Source of the DNA: Adiantum capillus-veneris
Lineage: Eukaryota > Streptophyta > Polypodiopsida > Polypodiales > Pteridaceae
Assembly: GCA_014529385.2 (NCBI GenBank)
Contig: CM043943.1
Location: forward strand, 105,250,355-105,314,354
Length of the DNA stretch: 64,000 bases
Direction of reading: 5' to 3'
Each line of letters starts with the position of its first letter. Position 1 is the first letter of the stretch. This document shows positions 1-12,052 of the stretch, piece after piece. The notes beneath the pieces were generated by a model, which was not told the origin of the DNA, made no database searches, and saw nothing but the letters and a program-made list of their open reading frames with translations. Made by a program: the position numbers and the translations under genes.

Positions 1-3000
1 CTGTGTAGAACGCTTCCTCAAACACAAACATATTGTGAGAAGGTAAGAACATGCATCTGGCGTAGAAGCCATAGAGTACTTTTTCGGAAGGTTGGCCACT
101 GAGATCATAGCATAAACCTTTATTACCCTCCAGGAATAACATCCACGGGGCGCCTTCTTGCTCTGGCTCATGAAATACTTTGATGCAGGTGAGTAGCATT
201 CAACAGATTTTATATAGCATTGCACATGATAGATCCGGTAGACTTTTGAAGAAGGACATGGCGCCCGTTAGGGTTTTCACCATTTACTCTTCTGTCGGCG
301 GTCCCTTTTTTGGAGCAGGTAATCTCGGGTAGTTCAGCCAGGTTGGCTGCTTCTTTGTTATTGCTTCATGTGCTTGCCAGGTCCTTACTCTTGGTGCATG
401 GCAAAAAGTGGGATCTTTTTGAAGTTCTGCAGGTGCTCTTGTGAAGAGAATCAGATGCCTTGGATTCTTGTTCAACCAGCTCAGTCTCCACTTTGGGTGG
501 TCTTCATTTGTGCCTTCTTCTTGCATGTATTTGTAAAGCCTCTCTTTGAATTAGAGAAACTCCACCTTTATCAGAGGATATGGTAGGAATTGTTGATGCC
601 ATTGCGCATTGATTTGATTGGGAATGAGTTGAGTGACATTGACGGAGTGAAGAATTCTCAACTCCCAATCCATCGTTGCCTTCCACTGCTCATCTACCTC
701 TCGTGTACTCTTTTCTTTCAGTGCATCTTCCTCAGCTTTTGACAGCTGGACCATTGGCACGGTATCAATTTCTGTTATTTGTACCTAAATTTCCTCCTTG
801 CCACCTAGCCCTTCTACTGGTTGTGTCTCCATCTCAATGAAAGAAACTGAGGGGATGTCTATCTGTGGTTGTTCTGAGGTTCCTGCTTCTTCTTAAGTGC
901 CTAGTCGTCCATCTGTCAATAGTTGGTTGACTCTTTTAAGCCTAGCTACTTATTTTAGCAGCTCTTCTTCTCATTGCACACGCATTAAAGCCAGGTCTCT
1001 ATGCTGAGATTGCTCTAGTTTAAGCTCCAGCTTGAGGTCTTTGTTCTTTTTCTATAATGCTTTGTAGACTTCATCCATTCCTTGATCGAGGCCACGGTGG
1101 GATTTTCTCGTATTTGCTGCAAGAAAGTTGCCTGATCATTTATTCTTTGCTCTGAGTATTGCAAGGAGCGTTCGCTACATCTAACTGTACTTGAATCTTC
1201 TAAACTGACAGGGTTGTAGCTAGAAGTTTGTTGGTAACTTCTATCAGCTGTTCATCTTTTGCTTTGCAAGCATCTGACAACTTCGTAAGTAGGTCACCAA
1301 GCTCCTCCATCTCCTTTTGTTGTTTATCCCTTGCTAGCTGATGCTGTTCGGCTTCAATTTTCAATTCTTGTACTTGATTTTGTAGATTGGTGATGACATT
1401 TAATGTGTTGTTTAGCTCTCCTTGGAGAGCATCAATCACCATCTCTAGTTCTTTAGCCTTTGTGATATGGCTAAGTGCTACTGATCAAAGTCTTTCCATC
1501 ATATCTTGCATTTGCCTTGCATATTCATTGACTTGCAGGATTATCTCATCATTTGATTGCCAATCTCTTGCTAGCTGCCTAGATATCTCGACAGTCTCTT
1601 GTGTCTCACTTGGCTGCGTCATGGCGGCTGATTGTTCTTGGCCTTGAGGCTATGGCCGATCTTCTTTCGCTTTGTCATCCTAAGGATTTGGGGATGCCTC
1701 GGTTGTTTCTTGCTGTGTAGAGGTAGAAGGTGTTTCTTTGAAATCCTCTTCTCTAGTGTCCTATGATGAAGGACTCGCTGCCCTTTCTGGCTCTTGTTCT
1801 TGCTCTTTGTGTTGCTCTTGTGTAGTAGCTGCTTGTTGTACATATTTAGCTGCCGCCTCTTTGTTCAGGATCTGTCTCCTTTGTGGGCTCAATTTTTGTG
1901 ACTTGAGTCTGCTGGTGAAGGTGGTGGGCTTGGCATTGGGTGATCATGCTATTCTGAAGCAGGTGAATAAGGTCAGGGAGACATATCACCTCGTTCATGC
2001 TGTGCTTCTCCTTGTGCAGCTGCCTCCTCTACTTGCTCTTGTTGCTCCCGCCTCTTTAGCTTTGTGTTCCGCTTCTTGGGCTTCTTTCAGCTTCAAAGAT
2101 TCTACCTCTTGATACATTTTTCCAATAGTTATGTGGGATCTTCTGCCTGTTTCCTGGCATGGTGCTTTGTTCTTGGTCCTTTCAATTCAATTGGTACCCA
2201 CTTTGCCGGGTCCTTGCCTTGTGCTTGGCGGCTGCATTTGTAGGAGTGCTTTTCTCTTTCAAATCTCACATGCTTCTGTTGTGGCTCCTCCTAATGTGCT
2301 GCCATGGATTTTCTTTTCATTTCTTCAATCCGTGATCTTCTTTCCTCATTATCAGAACTTTCACTACTATGCCGTTGTGGCGATCTCTCAGTAGACTCTT
2401 CATCAGACTTGTATGTTCTCTTGGTAGATCTTCTGGCTCGAGGGGACGGTTGTGAAGACACAATCCAAATGTTTTGATCTAGGTCAGGTGGAAAGTTGTC
2501 GGCCATGCCGATAGCATGGTAGGAAATTTTGGCTAGAACCTCTGGTGCTCCTAGACATGTTATTTTTCCCTCTTTCTTTGTCCCCTTCAATGTGGACAAC
2601 ACATACTGTGCGTGGTCAATTGGTTGCCTGGTTGTTGATTTGAGAACTTGTGTAAATGTTGTGGCAATTGCATGATTGGGTGTCATATACCTTGGTAGTC
2701 TTTTGGTGAGGAAGTGGATTTGTTGATGATACAATCTGGTAGGCTCTTCCTCTTGTTTATGGATGAGATTGGTGAATGCCACAGTGGTGGTTTCCTTGGT
2801 GAAGGTTCTAGCCGTCTTTCTATCTCGTGCCCTCATGGTCATTCCCTCTATTGGCGGTTTCAGAGCTTCTGCCACTATCTCTTTTGTAATCACCACTTTG
2901 ACTTTGTTTCCTTGACGATCAGAGATTTGGGTGGTTCTATCCTCTTTGATGATGAACAAAAGCTCATAAGCTTTTTGGAAATCCACTCCCCATGGCTCTT

Positions 3001-3283
3001 GCTCGTAAAACTCTCTGAGCCCAAGCCTTCTAATGGCTTCTTTTCTCTCGAGCTTTACGGCGACATCATAAACTTCTTTTGGTAGAAGTTGCAGTTCTAC
3101 CTAATGTCCTTCCTCGCTCTTAAATCTACCTGTGAACACTGTTGTGTTATGCTCTTCAAGCTCTTTCGACAGGTAGGTTGTTTTGGCAGTTTTGACTAAA
3201 CTGGGGTCCAGTTGGTATGGTGGTAGCTCTTGCAACTTTTCCTTTTGAGTGAGCTTCTTCTTGGCCTTCTCTGCTGCTTGCAT
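1..3283 (-). pseudogene. Accessory (env-position) protein of a gypsy-like element, copy 2, partial
   Basis: Read on the minus strand from 3283 to the window edge, this is a decayed homologue of the accessory protein at 37073-45999. Matching blocks occur in the same order. An N-terminal block at 2960-3100 has GVDFQKAYEL where the other copy has GVDTRRVYEL. A globular block follows at 2291-2986, with YMTPNHAIATTFTQVLKS against YTTPPHASATTITWALKS. A coiled-coil-like stretch lies at 1200-1442. The C-terminal block at 1-526 has WLNYPRLPAPK against WLNYPRMPGPK and VKTLTG in both. A TAG near 3100 and several later frame breaks make it a pseudogene. The N-terminal domain resembles the 'putative plant transposon protein' family of Athila/Tat-type elements; that assignment is from memory of the family. 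The host element's 3' end lies off the left edge. No catalytic motif is visible. Confidence 0.75.
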
Positions 3284-4052
3284 GGATCCTGTTGAGTGAA
3301 TAGAGTGTCAAAGTTAGCAAATTTGCCAGATTTTTCTCTAAAATGTCCTTCAGTCTGAAATGCTGACAAATTGAGTCCAATTTTCTTCAAATCAATTTTT
3401 GAACATGCATAGATGCTTAAAAATATGTAAAGAGCAAAATTATGAAGTCCAAACAAAAATTTGCAACAAAAGTAAATAATCGCAATTATTTACAACCGAG
3501 TAATTTTTTTAACTTTTTGCAAACTTGGCATTAAAGGCTTGAAGTATATACCAAATAGATACCCTGAGTGAATTATGGGCTCATTTGGGTACACAGGGTG
3601 AAACTGGTGCCAGATTTAGGCTTTAGGTCTCTGAAACAGTGGATGTAAAGAGATTTTGAGATTTTGAGCTCCAAATTTGTTCAAACTTGGCTAGTGGGCT
3701 TAGGACATCATGTACTTTTCTCCTATGATGCATTAGGAGAAAGTTGGACTCACTTTTGGGCCCTGTAAGAAGTTCCACGTCGGCTTAGAGAGAGAAAATA
3801 AAAATGTTAAATTGTGCATTTTATGTGATACTTTTTTGCGCCAAGAAAAAGCCAAAATGACATTCTTTGGTAGGTAGCCACCGTCTTTATCATTCTTATC
3901 CTTGGTTCTCTTGTCAGAAATCCAACTAACCGTATGACTAATGATTTGAAATGCCAACTTACAAGAGTTCCCTCCAGAAACATAAGCCACACGAACTCTA
4001 TCAACTCTAAACATGAGAATATGGCCTTCCCTCCCAAAACCTGAGATATTTC
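3284..4052. other. AT-rich spacer without a recognisable gene
   Basis: This stretch separates the accessory-protein remnant on the left from gene A on the right. It is AT-rich with no coding frame I can support. It probably contains the leader upstream of the minus-strand accessory ORF and the unmarked boundary of the next element. I looked for an LTR edge, a primer site and a terminal inverted repeat and saw none that was convincing. Confidence 0.5.
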
Positions 4053-6656
4053 ATGAGTTTTGAGTGTCTCTCTATTTCTCTATCAACTCTAGGAATGGAG
4101 AACGCTTCTTTTTCTGATGAAAACACCAATTTGAACTTGCAATCATCAACCCCTTCATCTTTAACACTTACCCAAAGAAAGAACACACATCATCTTCATG
4201 TTGATGTATTGCAAGAGTACGCACCACTGCAGAAACGTAGGAGGGAGTCTTTCTTATCTCAACAAGAGAAAGAACTTAGAAGGACAAACAAATAACATCA
4301 TTTGGATTTGTGGATTGATGGGTCTATTTATCCAAAGGATCCTACGACAAATGCACCACCTCCCTTTGCTAATGTCACTAACCTCTTACATTTTACAGGT
4401 GATGGCAAGGATGGGCTATTGGGATACACCGAACATTTGGAAATGAGAGGATTGAATGTGGAAAGTCAAAGAAACTTCCTGGAGATGGAGAACATGCAGC
4501 TGAAGAAACTTAATGAAGCATGCCCTCGGAAGATTTCATCAAACAAAGGGACAATCCAAGGCCTTGAGGAGAAGATCACAAGTTTGCGTGAGAAAGACAC
4601 CGTGCTTGGTAGCCGGAAAAGAAAATGAGATCTGTGCAACATTGAGAACATGAAGATTGGTAGTGGCGGCCTGAAAAAATGAATACAAGCTTTAAGGTAA
4701 CTCAAAGTTTGTTTCTACTTCTGTATCTTCAATGTGCTTCACTAAGAAACGGATACATTTTCCTATACATGATCATGTAACGCATGGTGCTTTTTTGGCA
4801 GGTCTTTACTGCATTGAAATGGTGTAGGCTTCAATGCCGGAGTGCATTATAGCCGTCTAGTTCCAAAAGAAGTAGTTGAAGAGATGATAACTTAGAAAAA
4901 TTTTGTAAGTTGAAAGGGAGGCTCCTTACCTCCTTCATGAACAAGAATCAATTGGAACCAATGGAAGTGCAAGCAATACTTGATGAGAGTTGAATCTTGC
5001 AGATGGGATACATGGAACTCTTCAAAGAATTAGCTAAAAAGTCTCAAAATAAACTACAGAGAGAATCATTGCTGCCAAAGTCATCACATGTAAAGGTTGC
5101 TCGCCGGCACATAAACGATGAGGTGTTTGAGAAACTTGGGTCGCCATTCCATATTGAAGCAATGTTCTTAGGCAAGGGCGGCAGAGAGGTACAGTTTAAC
5201 AAGCACAACAACCTCTTCGTTGATCTTGAAGCATTGCAAAGGTATGCAGTTCACTTCTTTGACATCAATCGAGAGGAGTGTGGTGGGGTTCTCAAGTTTG
5301 TTTTGAAGCTCGACAAGTGTGAGGTCCTGAAGAACAAGAAGCTGGAGAGAGTCACCATTACCCCCATGAACAGACCTCTGGGTCCATCAATAACGAAAGA
5401 GGATTCACGATACTTCAGTGTGCAATCCAAAAACAACATTCTAACTCTAGGATCATTTCATGTATACTTAGTTCACTCTATAATAACAAAAATATTGATT
5501 ATCTAATCGATGATTTTGTGTTTTTGTTTTTCACTACAGGTTGATAAGGAAAATTTTGAAATCCTCAATTGGGTTTTTAGTCAAACCCTAATTCCTTCTA
5601 TCACCAGTGAACAAAGAAATGGAGTCGTTCTTTCAGTGGAAGGATTTGGTTACTATACAGTGGAATGGCACATGGCAGGTGACCTAAAGACTCTTAAGTG
5701 TATGTACAACATAACATATGGAGCAGCTGTGGCAAATCCGTGCTTATATTGCATGGCTGATGCACAATCTCTTGAAAGTGTGCAATGGAATAGAGCTCCC
5801 AACAGACATCTTCAAGATAAAACTTTTAGGCCAGTGCTTGATATTCGTCTGAGTAGAGTTCACGTCTGTACACTTCATGCACTCTGTCAAATAATTGAAA
5901 GGTGGTTCATTTGTACATATGTTTTGCATGCACTTTAAAGCCAGAGAGTGAGTGAAAAAGAGTAATCAAAGCATTAGAGGGAGTGCTCTTAGACATTGGT
6001 TTACATGAAAGCAATGTCAAAATCAAAGAGGACCCTAAGATGTCTCAAAGTCATTACAAGGTACCTAGGAAAGCATCGATAGGCGACGTGAAGGCCAAAA
6101 GGTTTCTTGGGTTTATCCTCAAAGATTCAGATAGAGAAGAGAGGAGAAACATGTTCAACAAATGAAAACAGTTACATAAAGTGGTTAAAGACAATGCTGG
6201 TGGTCAAGGCGAACGTGTGGAAATCACTAGATAAAATTTTCCACTACGTTGAGCAGCATTCTTGGGACCAAAGTAAGCTCACATCATTTCAAGTAGCCTT
6301 GCTAGATTGGAAAAAGGCTTACCTTACAGGGTAGGGTGGGAAACATATCAAATATTACATGGTAGGTTAGCATTCTATGTATACAAAACAAAATTTTAAA
6401 TTGTACTCTACTGACCATTTTGTTTTATTTCAATGCAGCACATTTCAACCATGGTCCATATTTTGCCAAGACATACGGCTCACTATCAATATGGTCCACA
6501 CAAGGCATGGAAAAAAATCACTACTTGGCAAGAACATGTTATTTTAAGCACACTAGACATGGGGGAGGAAAGGATAAGGCCAATAGTCTATTAGAGTTAC
6601 ACCAATGGACTTATAGATTACTAATTCATAGAGCAAGGCAGAAGGAGCTTCTTTAG
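4053..6656 (+). pseudogene. Gene A: transposase-like protein, multi-exon, decayed
   Basis: Several plus-strand blocks read as pieces of one protein: 4053-4295, 4302-4628, 4997-5440, 5530-5938, 6107-6334 and 6420-6656. A plausible splice acceptor (TTTTCACTACAG) precedes the 5530 block. Recognisable stretches are EWHMAGDLKTLKCMYN followed by a CLYC pair, then RVHVCTLHALCQIIERW, then SIWSTQGMEKNHYLAR and FKHTRHGGGKDKAN. From memory, this WH-GDLK-CxxC / TQGMEK / HGGG pattern occurs in large uncharacterised, transposon-linked proteins of plants and some invertebrates; I cannot name the superfamily. Stops and frame changes between blocks (for example around 5940-6170) show decay. Gene B converges on it from the right. 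The role as transposase is inferred; the coding blocks themselves are clear. Confidence 0.5.
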
Positions 6657-6699
6657 AGTTCAAAAATTACACGGTCTTTACAACACATCCACATAGAGA

Positions 6700-8618
6700 A
6701 GAAATAGATGGCTTGGGGAAATTCAAATGCGGGGGAGAGCCATGCGAGGTGGAGACAGTCACGAGACCACCTGAGCCTATTTTTTATCCTCTTCGATGCA
6801 CCTGAGAGGTACAAGCTCTATAGACGAGCTTGTTCCTCTGTTGATGGTAGCATCCCCACGGGCATCAAGCGTCTTATTTCCCTCAAAAACAGCCTCTTGT
6901 TGTATGGGTCTAAGCTCTCTGGGTCTTCAACCCCTGCAGCCAGAGCCTGAGCTATGTAGGACATGAAATAGGGGGCTCTGAGTGCTTGGCACCCATACCA
7001 ATGCCAAAGACGCGTAGAGAAAACTGTTTCTTAATCAAAATAAGTCTTTGTGCGTTTAGTGGGAGGGGGTGCCCACCACACAATCTTGTAATAACTTTCA
7101 TTGCAAACAGTGGGAACTTTGCATTGTCCTCGGAGTATTCCTTGTGGTATATTATGATCTACAAAAAAATAGTAAAGCATTTATGGGCCGTAAGTGAGAT
7201 GAGTACAATTGCCAAGTTCTTGAATTGTTTCTACAAACCTTTTTGTGGTTGAAAGGTCTGATGTAGTGAGACAACACCGCATCCTTGCCTTGTACTCTAG
7301 TGACAAGCCCTTGTCTTGAGCCTCCCGCTCTTCTAAGGAAACTATCGTCATACACTAGCACCTGTCAACAAAAAGATTGATCATGATATTTTATCAATGA
7401 ACCATCTCCAATACCATCTGAATGCCTTTAAAAATTACCATCCAATTCTGGTCCATTTCTAGCATCGACCTTCCCCACAAGTGAATAGACTGACTATTCA
7501 TTACCTAAGCTCTGGGTGCCACGGGTCTACCCATGTTTTCCAAGCCGAGTTGTTTTGTTGTCGATCTATGATTCTGGTCCATTTTCGGCATCGACCTTCC
7601 CCACAAGTGAATAGACTGACTATTTATTACCTCAGCTCCAGGCTCCACGGCTCTACCCATGTTTTCCAAGCCGAGTTGTTCTATTGGCAAATTGGCCTCT
7701 CCGGACTTCACTTCATTGAATGCATCTTTGATCAATTGCCACCCTAAATTAAACTGTGACTCGTGGACAGCTGTGTCAGCAATAAGATGTTGGTCCACTC
7801 TATCATCATCCACAAATCCCATATTTGCCTCACAAAAATTCACAATTGCAGCTAGACAGTAGTCCTTCCGTATATTCAGCTCATGCATGATATTTGTGAG
7901 CAGAACGTAGTGGGTATCATCAGCCATAGCAGAGCTTGGAGCGCAATTTAGAGGCAAAGTCACTTCTTTATTTGGGCTTTCTTGCTTGCACCCTAATGCT
8001 GCATCCACAAGAGAAGAGAGAGTTCAGCACGCATCAAATGTTTCCTTTAATACCTCTACCCGCTCTTATTTTGGGTCAAACTGCACCTCCACATCCTCTA
8101 CCTCTTCCTCCGACGCCAATGGACAACTACCAAAAGTTGTTGACTAGGAAGTCTCTGACTCACCATCCGTCTGCAAGTACAAGTAACAGACAAACCCGTG
8201 GTAGAATTCCACTAAGTGGCACTTCTTGAAGTGCTTCATACACCTATCTTGTACAAGCAGTGCATTGGAGGGACACTATTTCTAGAGAGCGATTCAGTCT
8301 CCTTGTAGCACTCTCGTCAGGGTCAAGGTCGGCTGGGTGCACATATCTCATGCCATCAATTGTCATGGAATTCTCACAAATGACTGTCTCATACTGTTGC
8401 AAATGGGTTTGTAGGTACTCAAATGAGCAATCTATGATCCTCTGTATAGAAAAATCTGCATTAAACATTCCTAATAGTTCTGGTGCATGGTGATGAGCTT
8501 GGGAATTGTATAAGAACGTGAATAGTTTTTCTTCACATGTATCCTTGCCCACATCGTCTGTCTCCAAGACTATGATCCCCATGACTGAAAGAAAAAGCAA
8601 GCCAAAACTACTATTCAA
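6700..8618 (-). pseudogene. Gene B: unidentified spliced gene, decayed
   Basis: Minus-strand coding blocks run from 8618 to about 6700. The first block (8618-8244) contains LLGMFNADFSIQRIIDC and MRYVHPADLDPDES. A likely acceptor (TTTTCTTTCAG) at about 8580-8590 would start the exon with ATGGGGATCATAG. A second block (8008-7505) contains MHELNIRKDYCLAAIVNF, then two copies of a 42-residue repeat (QLGLENMGR...). Further left, 7140-6730 reads as AMKVITRLCGGHPLPLNA in one frame, then AGVEDPESLDPYNKRLFLRE and PVGMLPSTEEQA in another, so at least one frame is broken. I recognise no family. Its 5' end abuts a 273-bp tandem array that repeats its exon start. It converges with gene A and diverges from gene C. 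Confidence 0.45.
7445..7692 (-). repeat. 126-bp tandem duplication inside gene B
   Basis: Two head-to-tail copies of about 126 bp start near 7445 and 7571. Both contain the blocks ATTCTGGTCCATTT, GAATAGACTGACTATT and CCCATGTTTTCCAAGC. The period is divisible by three, so on the minus strand it duplicates a 42-residue segment (QLGLENMGR ... INSQSIHLWGRSM) in frame. A few substitutions separate the copies. Confidence 0.8.
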
Positions 8619-9400
8619 AATTGGTATGTATTTGGTGTCATAACCAAGTGAATATTGAGCCTCAAGTATCCCTCAAGGTCTCTATTTGCTTGGTTCTGTC
8701 CCGTGCGCTAATGTCATAATAGCTGACGTCACTTGAGTCAAAACCAAGCAAATAGGGGCAACAAGAATCTCCGAAGGGCCCTATTCACTTGGTTCTAACC
8801 CAAGTTGAATTTACGCTGTACCCACAACGTGTGTCTCCAGGACTATGATCCCCATGACTGAAAGAAAAAGGAAGCCAAAACTACTATTCAAAATTGGTAT
8901 GTATTTGGTGTCATAACCAAGCGAATATTGAGCCTCGAGTATCCCTCAAGGTCTCTAGTCGCTTGGTTCTGTCCCGTGCGCTAATGTCATAATAGGTGAT
9001 GTCACTTGAGTCAAAACCAGGCAAATAGGGGCCCCAAGAATCTCCGAAGGGCCCTATTTGCTTGGTTCTGACCCAAGTTGAATTTCCATTGTACCCACAT
9101 CGTCTGTCTCTAGGACTACGATCCCCATGACTAAAAGAAAAAGCAAGCCAAAACTACTATTCAAAATTGGTATATATTTGGTGTCATAACCAAGAAAATA
9201 TTGAGTCTCGAGTATCCCTCAAGGTCTCTATTTGCTTGGTTCTGTCCTGTGCGATAATGTCATAATAGGTGAGATCACTTGAGTCAGAACCAGGCGAATA
9301 GGGGCCCCAAGAATCTCCAAAGGGCCCTATTCGCTTGGTTCTGAACCAAGTTGAATTTTTGTTGTACCCACATCCATTTGAAACAGGTGGATTAGAACAG
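8557..9400. repeat. 273-bp tandem repeat array with two hairpins per unit
   Basis: Three units begin with the block TATGATCCCC (TACGATCCCC in the third) at about 8571, 8844 and 9117, giving a 273-bp period. Each unit contains two imperfect inverted repeats. One has arms like AACCAAGCGAATA / TCGCTTGGTT. The other has arms like ACTTGAGTCAAAACCA, AATAGGGGCCC and their complements. Each unit also carries the branch and acceptor stretch and first codons of gene B on the minus strand. The hairpin core is shared with the arrays at 10388-12000 and 13035-13400. Confidence 0.8.
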
Positions 9401-10387
9401 AGCATTTAATGTTATTAGTCAAAGATATATAGGCCTACTCACTCATTATGCCCAAACATAGCATTGAATAACAACTCAAGCACGATCACATAAGGAGTAA
9501 TAATTCCAACCATGCGGTGCGAGACTTATAATCTTACCCTAACAAACACTCTTGGCCCTTGGAGTGTTGTTCCCCTTGTGCTCTAACCCGGTAACACAAT
9601 GGCTTTGGTGCACACACAGTTAACAGCACACAGGAAGGGGGGAGAGAGAGAGAGAGAGAGAGAGAGGGAGAAAGAACCTGTCTCTGCAATATCCAATGGT
9701 GCCGAGTTGGATGGTGATTTCGCATGTCACTGAGAGGAAGAACCAGAAGGTGGCCAGGAGGAAGAGAAACAAAAGGCGAAGGCAAGGGCGATGGCGATAC
9801 GGCAGCAAAGGACTCAAACCAATGGAGGTCTCTCAACGCAGGATCGCGAGAGGTGGCCAAGGGAAAGAGAGCAAAAAAGGCGAAGGAAAGGGCGATCTAG
9901 ATTTGTTCTACTTGGAGATGGAGATGGCGACTGCAAGGGCGATCGGTGCCTGACTCTAAACAATCACTCAAAAAAGGAACATGGGTTGTTCTCACAAGCA
10001 CAACTAGTAATAAATGGGCTCAAATTCCCATGCAATACGATCTACCAACCACAATCTTGGGTGTAATCATGCGCATAAGTGAAGTTGTTACCCTCATTGA
10101 GGTAATCATTCTAAGTTTAGAGGCAGTACCCCTGCCAAACATTTTAACTATACCTTCGCCCCAGATGAGTGCTCTTCTGCCTCTTTTCTCATCCTCTACT
10201 TCCCATCGTTTTAACTCTACCCCCTTCGATGCTACGTGGTAAGAAAACCATCTCTTTTGTGCTCCCAACCCTTTTTGCACACCTCCTCTTACTCTCTAGT
10301 GCTCCTCCTTTTTGCGCATCCTCCTCTTACTCCTATTTTGCAGTGCTTTAGTGACGCAGAACTCTACACACAGTGAAGAGGTATGCT
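9401..10387. other. Spacer between the divergent genes B and C
   Basis: No protein I can support is encoded here. It contains a (GA)n tract at 9641-9667 and a purine-rich stretch (about 9730-9900) whose Arg/Lys-rich translations come from composition. It lies between the two hairpin arrays, so it is the natural place for a shared promoter region of genes B and C; that role is inferred from position only. Confidence 0.4.
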
Positions 10388-12000
10388 ACTACACTTTTGT
10401 GCACTTGTATTTTGTGTGGTCACTACCAAGTGAATAAGGGAAGGTAAACCCTATTTGTTGCACCTGTTCACTTGGTACTGACCATCGTCTTTATTAATGA
10501 TGTTTGCTATTATACTTTTCTGAGGTCAGTGCCAAGAAAATAATGGAAGGCAAACTCTGTTCGATGCACTTGTTCGCTTGGTACTGACCTCAAAAAATAT
10601 AAATGATATTTGCTATTACACTTTTTTGAGGTCAGTACCAAGTGAATAAGGGAAGGTAAACCCTGTTTGTTGCACCTGTTCGCTTGGGATTGACCTCAGA
10701 AAGTATTGATGATGTTTTCTACTACACTTTTTTGAGGTTAGTACCAAGCAAATACGGGAAGGTAAACTCTGTTCGTTTCACCTGTTTGGGCTAGGTACTT
10801 GTTAACCCTCACGGCACACGGACACCCCATCACCTACGACGGACGTGTATTATGTATTTGGTAGAGTCAGGTACCGGGCTTGTCGGACCAATAGGGAAAG
10901 GTAGAGTGATCGTCGATGAGAGGCGCACTCTAACTGGGACATTCAAGGGATTAGTTGGCTAAGCATGGGCGCCCAAGTGTGAATGGGGTGAGCTCCTATA
11001 AAAGCCAACTAAACCTAATTTTTACTCATTCTCTCATTTGTGCAATAGAAGAGTGCTCTTGCTCCATCTCCATCTTCTTCTTCTTCACCTCCTTGTGTGT
11101 GTGTGTGTGAGAGAGAGAGAGAGGGAGAGTGTGTGTGCGATCGAGCATTACGAAGGCACGACGGCGGCGAAGCGGTTGAGCGCGGCACGACTGCAGCTTC
11201 TTCTTCATCGCGGCGAGGAATCCACCACGAAGGCGAGCGTAGAGCGGTGAGTGACACACCCTTTGTTTCCTTGAGCTTGCTAGTTTAGGCTTGTTGTGTG
11301 CTTGGAGCCGTTTGTGGCTCGCACACGGTGTATTGGCAAGTCCCTTGCTTCGACAGTGCGGCAAGGAGCGCACAGTACTGACCTAAGAAAATATAAATGA
11401 TGTTTTCTACTACACTTTTCTAAGTCCATACCGTAAGCAAATAAGGGAAGGAAAACTTTGTTTGTTGCACTTGTTTGCTTGGTACTGACCTCAGAAAATA
11501 TAAATGATGTTTGCTATTACACTTTTCTGAGGTTAGTACCAAGAAAATAAGGGAAGGTAAACCGTGTTTGTTGCACTTGTTCTCTTGGTACTCACCTCAG
11601 AAAGTATTAATGATGTTTGCTATTACACTTTTCTGAGGTCTGTACCAAGCGAACAAGGGAATGCAAACTCTGTTCGTTTCACCTGTTCATTTGGTACTGA
11701 CCACAACAAATATAAATAATGTTTGTTATTACACTTTCTAAGGCCAGTACCAAGCGATTAAGGGAAGGAAAACTATGCTCGTTCCACCTGTTCTCTTGGT
11801 AGTGACCTCAAAAAATATAAATGATGTTTGCTATTACACTTTTCTGAAGTCAGTACCAAGCGAATAAGGGAAGGTAAACTCTGTTTGTTACACCTGTTCA
11901 CTTGTTCGCTTGGTACTGACCTTTTCTGAGGTTAGTACCAAGCAAGTAGAGGCAATACAACCGTATTTGGTGCACTTCTTCGCTTCGTGCTGACCCTATA
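10388..12000 (+). repeat. Array of ten ~106-bp hairpin units upstream of the H3-like gene
   Basis: Units start near 10415, 10521, 10627, 10733, 11421, 11528, 11634, 11739, 11844 and 11937. The spacing is 105-108 bp except the last (93 bp), after removing the solo LTR that splits the fourth unit. A full unit has a 25-bp left arm (beginning TTTTCTGAGGTCAGTACC), a loop of about 33 nt (AAGGGAAGGTAAAC...CACCTG), and a right arm (TTCGCTTGGTACTGACCTC) that complements the left. A spacer with ATATAAATGATGTTTGC follows. The array ends about 50 bp before the ATG of gene C. Arms are better conserved than loops, with paired changes in some units. Confidence 0.85.
10800..11374 (+). mobile_element. Solo LTR, 575 bp, target duplication GTACT
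   Basis: The element starts TGTTAACCCTC and ends GGAGCGCACA, giving the usual TG...CA ends. It is flanked by a perfect 5-bp direct repeat GTACT (10795-10799 and 11375-11379). The duplicated target is the GGTACT of a hairpin arm in the array, and the array resumes correctly on the other side. A TATAAAAG box at 10997-11004 sets the plus orientation, and a short GT/GA tract follows it. No primer site or internal region is present, so this is a solo LTR left by LTR-LTR recombination. Confidence 0.9.
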
Positions 12001-12052
12001 AGTCCCTTGTACAACAAATGACATGTCGTTTTCTATTATGCTATTTGTAGAG

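Noticed and set aside
3600-3830. LTR or terminal inverted repeat at the left edge of the four-gene cluster
   Set aside because: No matching partner near 16.1-16.3 kb and no flanking duplication could be found by eye.
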